Under the pieces are notes generated by a model. It did not search any database. It saw only the letters and a list, made by a program, of their open reading frames with translations, and was not told the DNA's origin. From contig CAXBDA010000002.1 in the NCBI GenBank assembly GCA_963974595.1, forward strand, positions 27,279 through 91,278: DNA of 64,000 nt, given 5' to 3'. A program made the position numbers and the translations under genes. This document shows, piece after piece, positions 24,994 to 33,510 of the stretch. The stretch is from PZPK01 sp963974595. GTDB lineage: Bacteria > Pseudomonadota > Gammaproteobacteria > Pseudomonadales > Oleiphilaceae. Each line of letters begins with the position of its first letter. Within the stretch, counting starts at the first letter, position 1.

Positions 24994-25519
24994 TCATGGA
25001 CTCCCAATTAGGCAATAACTTTATTTATATTTTTTGAGTGTAGTATTTAATCCTTAACATACAAGCTATTAGATGTGTCTAAACTCTAAAAACATTAGAT
25101 CGTTATTTAAGTGAGGTATTTATTCTCGCAAAGCGTTAGAATAACAAGTCCTGAAGTTCATACGTTTTGGGTATGCTAAGCAGTATTTAAGTACTAATTT
25201 GATGTATTCCCTTTAGTTCGTTCCACAATAAATGGATTGAATGCGTAGAAAACTGTTATTTTTAATTTTTAATAAAAAATGATATATATCAGTATGTTGA
25301 CGTATTTTTGTTTTTTAGTTTAAAGATTAAATTGTGTTGTTTTGTGAATAATGTTTGACAAATGACTCATTTTTTTTCATCGTTCACCTCTCGAAAATTC
25401 AAACAAGCGTATGAATTTCGGAAAATCCCGCTTGAAAAACGGGCCAAATAACTTTGCAGGATACTTTCAGTTTTATTTTGAAAGTGTTTCGGCACGGACT
25501 TTAACTTGGAGAACAGTTG
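24994..25519. other. 526-base intergenic region upstream of fadBA
   Basis: A long AT-rich divergent promoter region. It contains the PsrA-like operator at 25392-25420, a short hairpin ACTTTCA/TGAAAGT around 25462-25485, and GGAG (25508-25511) as the fadB ribosome site. I see no credible gene: the one minus-strand reading frame here overlaps the fadB start and has no recognisable content. Confidence 0.6.
25392..25420. promoter_or_regulatory. Candidate PsrA operator of fadBA
   Basis: TTCAAAC (25398-25404), AAGC, GTATGAA (25409-25415) is a palindrome with one mismatch, flanked by CGAAA and TTTCG on the outside. It matches the PsrA consensus (G/C)AAAC-N2-4-GTTT(G/C) except for one base. PsrA is known to repress the orthologous fadBA operon in P. 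aeruginosa. It lies about 100 bases upstream of the fadB ATG. Confidence 0.5.
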
Positions 25520-27667
25520 ATGATTTACGAAGGTAAAGCCATCACGGTTAAAAAAATCGAAGGCGGAATCGCACAACTAAACTTCGATTTAGAAGGCGAG
25601 TCAGTCAATAAATTTAACCGAGTAACTATTGAGGAGCTTGGCGCAGCAGCGGAAAGCTTAAAGAACGCAAAGGGCATTAAAGGTCTTGTTGTTACAAGTA
25701 CCAAAGATTGTTTTATCGTTGGTGCTGATATTACTGAATTTACAGATTTATTTGCAGGCTCTGAAGAAGAGCTTGTTGCAAATAACATTAGAGCTAACGC
25801 TATATTCAGTGCTATCGAAGACCTTCCGTTCCCATCTGTCACTGCAATCAATGGTATTGCATTGGGTGGCGGTTTTGAAATGTGTCTATCTACTGATTAC
25901 CGTGTTATGTCAACCACTGCTAAAGTGGGTCTGCCTGAAGTTAAGCTTGGTATTTTTCCAGGTTTTGGCGGAACAGTACGTTTACCACGTTTAATTGGTG
26001 CAGATAATGCGATTGAATGGATTGCAGGTTCAAAAGAATATAGAGCTGATGATGCTCTTAAGTTTGGTGCAGTAGATGCTGTTGTTGCTCCTGACAAAGT
26101 TGTTGAAGCAGCGATTGCTTTAGTTAAGCAAGCAATTGATGGCAAAGTGAATCATCAAGCGCGTCACTTAGAAAAGACAAGCAAGCTCAAATTAAATCCA
26201 ATGGAAAGCATGATGACTTTCGAAACGGCTAAAGGTTTCGTTGCTGGTCAAGCTGGACCAAACTACCCAGCGCCTGTTGAAGCTATCAAGGTAATGCAGA
26301 AGCATTCTGGAATGTCACGTGACAAAGCAATCGAAGTAGAAGCGAAAGGTTTTGCTAAAATGGCAAAAACCTCAGTTTCAGCTTCATTGATTGGGCTTTT
26401 CTTGAATGACCAAGCTTTAAAAGCAAAAGCTAAATTGCTTGAGCCAAAAGCAACTAAAGTCAACAAAGCCGCTGTTTTAGGTGCCGGTATTATGGGGGGT
26501 GGTATTGCTTACCAATCTGCTCTTAAGGGCACACCGATTATCATGAAAGATATCGCACAAGCGGGTATCGATTTAGGTTTAAGTGAAGCAACAAAGCTTT
26601 TGACTAAGCGTGTAGAGAAAGGTCGTATGAAGCCTGGCCAAATGGCCGATGTTTTAAATGCGATTGATCCAGCACTTAGCTATGGTGACTTTAAAGATGT
26701 CAACTTAGTGGTTGAAGCCGTTGTTGAGAATCCTAAAGTTAAAGATATTGTTCTTTGCGAAGTGGAAGATCACGTTGCTGAAAATACAGTAATTACGTCT
26801 AATACATCAACTATTTCAATTAACCTTCTTGCTAAAAACTTGAAACGCCCTGAAAACTTCTGCGGCATGCATTTCTTTAACCCTGTTCACATGATGCCTC
26901 TTGTAGAGATTATTCGTGGTGAGAAGACTAGCGAAGAAACTATTGCGACAACGGTAGGTTATGCAAAAGCAATGGGTAAAACACCTGTTGTTGTTAACGA
27001 TTGCCCTGGCTTTTTAGTTAACCGTATCTTGTTCCCTTACTTTGGTGGTTTCTGTGCGCTTGTTCGTGATGGTGCAGATTTCCAGAAAGTAGATAAAGTG
27101 ATGGAAAGATTTGGTTGGCCGATGGGCCCTGCGTACTTGCTTGACGTTGTTGGTATGGATACAGGTAAGCATGCTGGTGAGGTGATGGCTGATGGCTTCC
27201 CTGATCGCATGAAGAATGAATTCCGTACTGCGATTGATGTGATGTTTGATGAAGGTCGATTTGGTCAGAAAACTGAAAAGGGTTTCTATACCTACGAGCT
27301 TGATCGGAAAGGTAAGCAAAAGAAAGTTCAAGATGCGACAACTTATGACTTGTTGAAGTCAGTTGTTAAAGGCAGCCAAGAGTTCACTGATGAGCAAATC
27401 ATTGAGCGTATGATGGTTCCTTTATGCATTGAAACTGTTCGTTGTCTGGAAGATGGCATTGTTGATACAGCGGCTGAGGCTGACATGGGTCTTATTTTCG
27501 GTATTGGATTCCCTCCATTCCGAGGTGGTGCACTTCGTTATATCGATTCGCTCGGTATCGAAGCGTTCAATAAGATCGCTGACAAATATGCTGATCTAGG
27601 TGCTCTTTATACTCCAACTGCGGGTATGAGAGAAATGGCTAAAACTGGCAAAAAGTTTTTCGGCTAA
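25520..27667 (+). CDS. fadB: Fatty acid oxidation complex alpha subunit FadB
   Basis: A 715-residue multifunctional beta-oxidation enzyme; the ATG at 25520 has GGAG eight bases upstream, and a TTG just before it is not needed. The N-terminal crotonase domain (enoyl-CoA hydratase/isomerase) has IALGGGFE with catalytic Glu120 and LPEVKLG with Glu140. The 3-hydroxyacyl-CoA dehydrogenase domain starts with the NAD loop GAGIMGGGIAYQSA and has catalytic His451 in GMHFFNPV. The C-terminal repeat contains FGIGFPPFRGG. It forms an alpha2beta2 complex with FadA, encoded 31 bases downstream. The length equals Pseudomonas FadB. Confidence 0.97.
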   Translation: MIYEGKAITVKKIEGGIAQLNFDLEGESVNKFNRVTIEELGAAAESLKNAKGIKGLVVTSTKDCFIVGADITEFTDLFAGSEEELVANNIRANAIFSAIEDLPFPSVTAINGIALGGGFEMCLSTDYRVMSTTAKVGLPEVKLGIFPGFGGTVRLPRLIGADNAIEWIAGSKEYRADDALKFGAVDAVVAPDKVVEAAIALVKQAIDGKVNHQARHLEKTSKLKLNPMESMMTFETAKGFVAGQAGPNYPAPVEAIKVMQKHSGMSRDKAIEVEAKGFAKMAKTSVSASLIGLFLNDQALKAKAKLLEPKATKVNKAAVLGAGIMGGGIAYQSALKGTPIIMKDIAQAGIDLGLSEATKLLTKRVEKGRMKPGQMADVLNAIDPALSYGDFKDVNLVVEAVVENPKVKDIVLCEVEDHVAENTVITSNTSTISINLLAKNLKRPENFCGMHFFNPVHMMPLVEIIRGEKTSEETIATTVGYAKAMGKTPVVVNDCPGFLVNRILFPYFGGFCALVRDGADFQKVDKVMERFGWPMGPAYLLDVVGMDTGKHAGEVMADGFPDRMKNEFRTAIDVMFDEGRFGQKTEKGFYTYELDRKGKQKKVQDATTYDLLKSVVKGSQEFTDEQIIERMMVPLCIETVRCLEDGIVDTAAEADMGLIFGIGFPPFRGGALRYIDSLGIEAFNKIADKYADLGALYTPTAGMREMAKTGKKFFG

Positions 27668-27698
27668 TTGCTGAAACAGAATCGAACGGAGAATATCT

Positions 27699-28874
27699 AT
27701 GAGTCTTAATCCAAAAGATGTTGTCGTCATCGATGCGGTACGTACTCCGATGGGACGTGCCAAAAATGGCTGTTTCCGCAATGTACGTGCTGAAACGCTA
27801 TCGGCGACTTTGATTGATGCGATTTTTGATCGCAATCCAAAACTAAACCCTAATGACGTTGAAGACGTTATCTGGGGTTGTGTAAACCAAACAATGGAGC
27901 AGGGTTTTAATGTTGCTCGCCAAATTTCATTGCTGACTAAAGTTCCTCATGCTGCAGGCGCACAAACGGTTAACCGTTTATGTGGTTCTGCTATGAGTGC
28001 TATTCATACTGCTGCACAAGCAATTCAAACCGGTAACGGAGACGTGTTTGTTGTGGGTGGTGTTGAGCATATGGGTCATGTATCTATGACTAAGGGCTTT
28101 GACCACAACCCGGCAGCAAGTAAATACTCTGCAAAAGCATCTAACATGATGGGCTTAACTGCTGAAATGTTAGCTAAAATGCACGGTATTTCTCGTGAAA
28201 TGCAAGATGAGTTTGGTGCAAGGTCTCACCGTCTAGCGCATGAAGCTACATTGGAAGGCCGTTTCAAAAATGAAATCGTCCCAGTTGAAGGTCATGATGA
28301 GAATGGTTTTAAGGTTTTAATTGAAACTGATGAAACTATTCGTCCAGAAACAACAGCTGAGTCACTTGGTAAGTTGCGTCCTGCTTTTAACCCTAAAGGT
28401 GGTACAGTAACAGCAGGTACCTCTTCACAGTTGACAGACGGTGCAGCAGCAATGGTTCTGATGTCTGCAGAAAAAGCAGAAGCGCTAGGTCTTAAGCCAC
28501 GCGCTAGAATCGTGTCTATGGCTGTTGCGGGTTGCGATCCTGCTATCATGGGGTATGGCCCTGTGCCTGCAACTAAGAAAGCACTTAAGCGTGCTGGCTT
28601 AACAGTTGAAGATATTGATTTTTGGGAATTGAACGAAGCATTTGCTGGTCAGTCACTTCCTGTCATGAAAGATCTTAAATTACTGGATGTAAAAGATACC
28701 AAAGTTAACTTGAATGGCGGTGCGATCGCATTAGGTCACCCACTAGGTTGTTCAGGGGCTCGTATCTCGACAACGTTGTTGAATGTACTTGAAGACAAAG
28801 GCGGTAAATATGGTGTATCTACCATGTGTATCGGTTTAGGTCAGGGTATAACGACTATTTGGGAACGCTTGTAA
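27699..28874 (+). CDS. fadA: 3-ketoacyl-CoA thiolase FadA
   Basis: A 391-residue thiolase catalysing the last step of beta-oxidation. The nucleophile Cys95 is in NRLCGSAMSA, His347 in GHPLGCSGAR and the second Cys377 in MCIGLGQG; WELNEAFAGQ is also present. CGGAGA precedes the ATG. It is the beta subunit partner of FadB in the same operon and is followed directly by a strong terminator. Confidence 0.97.
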   Translation: MSLNPKDVVVIDAVRTPMGRAKNGCFRNVRAETLSATLIDAIFDRNPKLNPNDVEDVIWGCVNQTMEQGFNVARQISLLTKVPHAAGAQTVNRLCGSAMSAIHTAAQAIQTGNGDVFVVGGVEHMGHVSMTKGFDHNPAASKYSAKASNMMGLTAEMLAKMHGISREMQDEFGARSHRLAHEATLEGRFKNEIVPVEGHDENGFKVLIETDETIRPETTAESLGKLRPAFNPKGGTVTAGTSSQLTDGAAAMVLMSAEKAEALGLKPRARIVSMAVAGCDPAIMGYGPVPATKKALKRAGLTVEDIDFWELNEAFAGQSLPVMKDLKLLDVKDTKVNLNGGAIALGHPLGCSGARISTTLLNVLEDKGGKYGVSTMCIGLGQGITTIWERL

Positions 28875-28892
28875 AACTTAGCGTTTAAGAAT

Positions 28893-28923
28893 AAAAAAAC
28901 CGCGGCTTAGCTGCGGTTTTTTT
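28893..28923. terminator. Terminator of fadBA, shared with the convergent gene
   Basis: Seven A then CCGC (28893-28903) pair with GCGG then seven T (28913-28923), with a loop containing an extra G-C pair. A/T tracts on both flanks allow bidirectional function. It overlaps the stop codon of the minus-strand gene. Confidence 0.88.
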
Positions 28924-29704
28924 ATTCTAAGATTTCACCTAAAGCACTATCTTCATCTTCTGTAATACCTTCACTTTTTTTAATAAAGTTTTTTAAATTA
29001 CTCGTTTTACCGGTTCGTTTTACTTCTTGAATTCTATCGCTTAATTCTTTAATTCTTTCATTCTTAAACTTAGTGCTAATATTAGATTTTTTGATAACTT
29101 GAATTGCCTGCTTTATATACAGCTGGTAGGGCGTAATATTATTTTGCTCTGCAAAGCAGTCAGCTTGATATAAGTACGTATTTGTTGATAGCTCATGCTG
29201 CAGCTTTTGAACTTGAACTTGTAATTCTTGATGTTTTGCAGGATTAAGGTCTCCCTTGTTTCGAAATAAATCAAATAACTTACTAAGCTGAGAAAGTTGA
29301 GATTGTATTGATGCTAACTCTGAATCTGATCTTGCCCAACAATATACTTCATTAGGGCGTTGCTCACCTTTATATTCATTGAGTTTATTGTTTTGTGTGC
29401 TTAAATGGCTTTGTAGTTGCCTGTCATCAGGGTTTAGCCTGGCAGCACTGGAAAGCGCATTGATGACTAATATTTGCAATTGAGTTATTAAGCCGTATTG
29501 TTCGTCTATCTGTAATAATACTGATATATAAGATAAAGCCTCATCAGCTTGCTGTTGATAGCGTTTAACCATTTGCTTTTTTTTCTTTAAGGCTTGTTGC
29601 CTAGAATAACTAATCGCGCTGACAATGAATGAGCCTATGATCAAGGCGGCAATTAAAGCGATAATAAAGGTAGGATGCATTCTTTCTAAATCCAAATGAG
29701 TCAT
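28922..29704 (-). CDS. Hypothetical membrane-anchored coiled-coil protein
   Basis: From the ATG at 29704 it has 260 residues; the ATG at 29680 is also possible, and neither start has a strong ribosome site. One N-terminal helix (TFIIALIAALIIGSFIVSAI) is followed by a basic KKKKQMVKRYQQQ stretch and a long Gln/Leu-rich region that is probably helical and partly coiled coil. The only two cysteines sit far apart (YCWARS, ADCFAEQ). In Pseudomonas a DUF6586 hypothetical lies between fadA and topA; the position is equivalent, but I cannot confirm homology. Function unknown. Confidence 0.7.
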   Translation of the reverse strand: MTHLDLERMHPTFIIALIAALIIGSFIVSAISYSRQQALKKKKQMVKRYQQQADEALSYISVLLQIDEQYGLITQLQILVINALSSAARLNPDDRQLQSHLSTQNNKLNEYKGEQRPNEVYCWARSDSELASIQSQLSQLSKLFDLFRNKGDLNPAKHQELQVQVQKLQHELSTNTYLYQADCFAEQNNITPYQLYIKQAIQVIKKSNISTKFKNERIKELSDRIQEVKRTGKTSNLKNFIKKSEGITEDEDSALGEILE

Positions 29705-29891
29705 TTTGAGTGTAGCAAATGGTTTAGAAAGTACGTCTATTTTATTCAAAATTCAGAAAAAAATATTGCAATCACTTGACCCATTGGCTACAAATCAATA
29801 TATATGTCCGCTTATATTATATTGAATGCCTTACTAATTCTTATTTTTTGAATTTAAATTTTAAATTATCTGACTGTTTTTTTGGAGTTTT

Positions 29892-32570
29892 ATGGGTAAG
29901 TCCCTTGTAATTGTCGAGTCACCTGCGAAGGCTAAAACCATCAATAAATATCTTGGTAGCGATTTTATTGTCAAATCCAGTGTGGGTCACATTCGTGATT
30001 TACCTACTTCAGGGAGTGGCTCAACAAGCACACCGCAGGAAAGGGCAAAACAGGCTGCTGCAACTCGAAAAATGAGTCCTGAAGAAAAAGAAGTACATCG
30101 AGCCCGTAAATCTAAAGAACAGTTAATCGCCAGGATGGGGGTTGACCCAGATCATAACTGGGCTGCTCGCTATGAAATATTACCTGGAAAAGAAAAAGTT
30201 GTTTCTGAATTGCAAAAACTAGCCAAGTCTGCGGACCAGATTTTTCTCGCAACGGATTTGGATAGAGAAGGAGAGGCCATCGCCTGGCATCTTAAAGAAG
30301 CCATTGGTGGGGATGATTCGCGTTATCGAAGGGTCGTATTTAACGAAATTACTAAAAAAGCAATTCAAGAGGCGTTTTCTGCACCTTCTCAGCTAGACCA
30401 GGCCCGTGTTGATGCACAACAAACGCGAAGATTTTTAGATCGAGTTGTTGGTTTTATGGTATCACCATTATTATGGGCAAAAGTGGCCAGGGGTTTATCC
30501 GCAGGTCGAGTTCAGTCAGTGGCTGTTCGCTTGATAGTGGATAGAGAAAAAGAGATTCGGGCATTCATTCCTGAAGAATATTGGGACTTATTCGCAGACT
30601 TAATGTCTTCAGGAAAAACGAACACTCGATTTCAAGTAAACCGCTTTGATGGCAAAGCTTTTCGTCCGGTAAATGAAAGTGAAATTAAAAACCATTTAGC
30701 CTATTTAGAAAAGTCAGCCTATGCAGTTACCAAAAGAGAAGATAAGCCTACTTCATCAAAGCCAAATTCACCACTCATTACCTCCACACTGCAGCAGGCT
30801 GCGAGCACGCGCTTAGGCTTTAGTGTGAAGAAGACCATGATGTTAGCGCAACGCCTTTATGAGGCTGGCTATATCACGTATATGAGAACCGACTCGACCA
30901 ACTTAAGTGCCGATGCAGTCGAGGCATGTCGTGACTATGTATCTAAGCGCTTTGGTAAACAATATATCCCAGAGGAACTTCGTCGCTATTCTAGTAAAGA
31001 AGGGGCACAAGAGGCTCACGAGGCGATCAGGCCGTCGGATGTAAATACATTATCTACTGCTATTTCTGGTTTGGAAAAAGACGCTGAGAGGCTCTACGAG
31101 CTTATTTGGAAAACATTTGTCGCATGTCAGATGACCGATGCACAGTTTCTAAGTTCATCGATAGAAGTGACGGCAGGAGATTATCAGTTACGAACACGTG
31201 GCAGGGTATTAAAGTTTGATGGCTTCTTAAAGGTATTACCCGTCTCTTCCAAAAAGGATGAAGATGTATTATTGCCTGATATAAAAGTAGGCGAAACCCT
31301 GACCTTAAAGCAATTAGATCCAAAACAGCATTTTACCAAGCCAAGCGCTCGTTATTCAGAAGCCGCTCTAGTTAAAGAACTTGAAAAAAAGGGTATAGGG
31401 CGTCCTTCAACGTATGCAGCCATTATTTCCACTATTCAAGACCGAGGTTATGTGCGTCTAGAAAATAAGCGATTCTATGCTGAAAAAATGGGTGATATCG
31501 TCACCGATAGGTTGGTGGAATCCTTTGATGATTTAATGGATTACAGCTTTACTGCGCAAATGGAAGAAAAACTAGATGAAATTGCCGAAAATAAGCAAGA
31601 TTGGAAAACGGTACTCGATCAGTTTTACAAAGGCTTTTCTGACAAGCTGGTAAAGGCTCAATCTTTACAAAATGGCATGCGTGAAAATGCGCCCACTGAA
31701 ACAGATATACCCTGTCCTGCGTGTGGTAGAAAAATGCAGATTAGAACTGCAAGTACAGGTGTTTTTCTCGGCTGTTCGGGTTATGCCTTACCACCAAAAG
31801 AACGCTGTAAGTCTACCATAAACCTAGTGTCAGGGGATGAAATCGCCAGCGCAGATGATGACGAGGGTGAGTCAAAACTGCTGCGGAAAAAACGCCGCTG
31901 TAAGCTTTGTGCAACCGCAATGGATAGCTATTTAATTGATGAGACCCGTAAGCTTCATGTGTGTGGTAACAACCCTGATTGTTCTGGTTTTGAAGTAGAA
32001 TTAGGTGAATATAAAATTAAAGGTTATGACGGCCCAGTTTTGGAATGCGACAAATGTGAATCTGAAATGCAACTTAAAACAGGCCGTTTTGGGAAGTATT
32101 TCGGTTGTACCAATGAAACCTGTAAAAATACTCGGAAATTACTTCGAAGTGGAGATCCAGCGCCACCAAAAATGGATCCCGTTCCCATGCCTGAATTACC
32201 GTGTGAAAAAGTAGAGGACACATATATACTACGTGATGGTGCTGCCGGACTATTTTTAGCAGCCAGTAAATTTCCTAAAAACCGGGAAACTCGTGCGCCA
32301 CTTGTAACAGAATTATTGGCGCATAAAGATGAGATTGACCCTAAGTATGATTTCCTTTTCTCTGCTCCGGTTAAAGACAAAGCAGGTAACCCCGCTATTG
32401 TTCGGTTTAGTCGTAAGACAAAAGAACAATATGTAATGTCCGAAATAGAAGGCAAAGCATCGGGTTGGACGGCTTATTACGAAGGTAACAAATGGATTCA
32501 ATCAGAACCCAAAGCCAAGAAAGCCAAGAAAGCCACAAAGGCGAGTTCAGCAAAAGCCAAGAAAAAATAA
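29892..32570 (+). CDS. topA: DNA topoisomerase I
   Basis: An 892-residue type IA topoisomerase that relaxes negative supercoils. The Toprim domain opens with KSLVIVESPAKAKTINKYLG, and FLATDLDREGEAIAWHL carries the acidic metal ligands. The catalytic tyrosine is Tyr330 in TYMRTDSTNLS. At the C-terminus are Cys4 zinc-ribbon modules: CPACGRKMQIR, CKLCATAMDSY and CDKCESEMQLK with CTNETC. The tail is Lys/Ala-rich (KAKKAKKATKASSAKAKKK), as in Pseudomonas TopA. It has its own promoter region and a hairpin at the end. Confidence 0.97.
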   Translation: MGKSLVIVESPAKAKTINKYLGSDFIVKSSVGHIRDLPTSGSGSTSTPQERAKQAAATRKMSPEEKEVHRARKSKEQLIARMGVDPDHNWAARYEILPGKEKVVSELQKLAKSADQIFLATDLDREGEAIAWHLKEAIGGDDSRYRRVVFNEITKKAIQEAFSAPSQLDQARVDAQQTRRFLDRVVGFMVSPLLWAKVARGLSAGRVQSVAVRLIVDREKEIRAFIPEEYWDLFADLMSSGKTNTRFQVNRFDGKAFRPVNESEIKNHLAYLEKSAYAVTKREDKPTSSKPNSPLITSTLQQAASTRLGFSVKKTMMLAQRLYEAGYITYMRTDSTNLSADAVEACRDYVSKRFGKQYIPEELRRYSSKEGAQEAHEAIRPSDVNTLSTAISGLEKDAERLYELIWKTFVACQMTDAQFLSSSIEVTAGDYQLRTRGRVLKFDGFLKVLPVSSKKDEDVLLPDIKVGETLTLKQLDPKQHFTKPSARYSEAALVKELEKKGIGRPSTYAAIISTIQDRGYVRLENKRFYAEKMGDIVTDRLVESFDDLMDYSFTAQMEEKLDEIAENKQDWKTVLDQFYKGFSDKLVKAQSLQNGMRENAPTETDIPCPACGRKMQIRTASTGVFLGCSGYALPPKERCKSTINLVSGDEIASADDDEGESKLLRKKRRCKLCATAMDSYLIDETRKLHVCGNNPDCSGFEVELGEYKIKGYDGPVLECDKCESEMQLKTGRFGKYFGCTNETCKNTRKLLRSGDPAPPKMDPVPMPELPCEKVEDTYILRDGAAGLFLAASKFPKNRETRAPLVTELLAHKDEIDPKYDFLFSAPVKDKAGNPAIVRFSRKTKEQYVMSEIEGKASGWTAYYEGNKWIQSEPKAKKAKKATKASSAKAKKK

Positions 32571-32604
32571 GCTTTAATTGCTTGGCTAAGAAATATATTA
32601 ACTA

Positions 32605-32633
32605 GATAAGGGCTGAAATTGTTAGCCTTTATC
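32605..32633 (+). terminator. Probable terminator of topA
   Basis: GATAAGGGCT (32605-32614) pairs with AGCCTTTATC (32624-32633) with one G-T pair, followed by TTTAT. It overlaps the last codons of the convergent dehydrogenase gene. Confidence 0.5.
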
Positions 32634-33494
32634 TTTATAGCGCATAAGCAAACTTGAAGTATCCCATTTATTGCCCCCCATGTTTTGAACATCCGCATAA
32701 AATTGATCTATGATGGCCGTCACAGGAAGTCGTGCTTTCAGTCCCCTTGCTTCGTTTAAGCATATTCCTAAATCTTTTCTCATTAAATCAACGGCGAAGC
32801 CATGATTGTAATTATTTTCGATCATTGTCTTTGCGCGATTATCCATCTGCCAGGATTGCGCAGCGCCTTGCGAAATTGCATCGATGACTTTTTGACTATC
32901 CAATCCAGCTTTTTCTGCAAAATGAAGTGCTTCAGCTAAACCTTCTATCACGCCGGCAACAGCAATTTGATTCGCCATTTTTGTGAGTTGGCCAGCACCG
33001 GCTTCGCCTTGGTAAGAGATGTTTTTCGAATACAGGCCTATTAGTTCTTTGGCTTTATCAAAAGCCTCTTCTGAGCCGCCACACATAATACTAAGTTGAC
33101 CGTTGATGGCGCCTTGTTCTCCGCCAGAGACCGGTGCATCTAGCCATAGCACGCCTTTTTCAGAGGCAGCGGCACTGATTTTCTGTGCTATATTTGCAGA
33201 CGACGTGGTATGATCTATCAAGATCGAGTCTGCTGAAATTTGGTTAACGAAACCGCTTTCGCTTAAATACAGCGACTTAAGGTCATCATCGTTGCCAACG
33301 CAGGTAATAATGGCATAGGTGTCTTTTGGAAGCGCATCAAGTGATTGTAAAGCTTGTCCTTGATATTCAGATAACCACTTTTCGGTTTTTTCAGGACTTC
33401 TATTGTAAACATATAGGCTATACGTTTTTGATAAAAAGCCTGCCATGGGGTAGCCCATTCTACCTAGGCCGATAAATAAAACTTTTTTTCGCAT
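32622..33494 (-). CDS. NAD(P)-dependent beta-hydroxyacid dehydrogenase (HIBADH family)
   Basis: A 290-residue member of the 3-hydroxyisobutyrate/tartronate-semialdehyde/6-phosphogluconate dehydrogenase-like family. The Rossmann motif is FIGLGRMGYPMA, the substrate-binding block LDAPVSGGEQGA, and the catalytic Lys sits in GAGQLTKMANQ. The ATG at 33494 is used; a TTG nine codons earlier would overlap the upstream gene. It follows the CHASE2 kinase gene by 16 bases and may be the last gene of that operon. The exact substrate (hydroxyisobutyrate, succinic semialdehyde, glyoxylate) cannot be told. Confidence 0.88.
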   Translation of the reverse strand: MRKKVLFIGLGRMGYPMAGFLSKTYSLYVYNRSPEKTEKWLSEYQGQALQSLDALPKDTYAIITCVGNDDDLKSLYLSESGFVNQISADSILIDHTTSSANIAQKISAAASEKGVLWLDAPVSGGEQGAINGQLSIMCGGSEEAFDKAKELIGLYSKNISYQGEAGAGQLTKMANQIAVAGVIEGLAEALHFAEKAGLDSQKVIDAISQGAAQSWQMDNRAKTMIENNYNHGFAVDLMRKDLGICLNEARGLKARLPVTAIIDQFYADVQNMGGNKWDTSSLLMRYKDKG

Positions 33495-33510
33495 GACGTT
33501 ATCTTCTATT

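Noticed and set aside
25367..25576. Small minus-strand reading frame overlapping the fadB start
   Set aside because: No ribosome site, no recognisable protein features, and it covers the fadB promoter and first codons.
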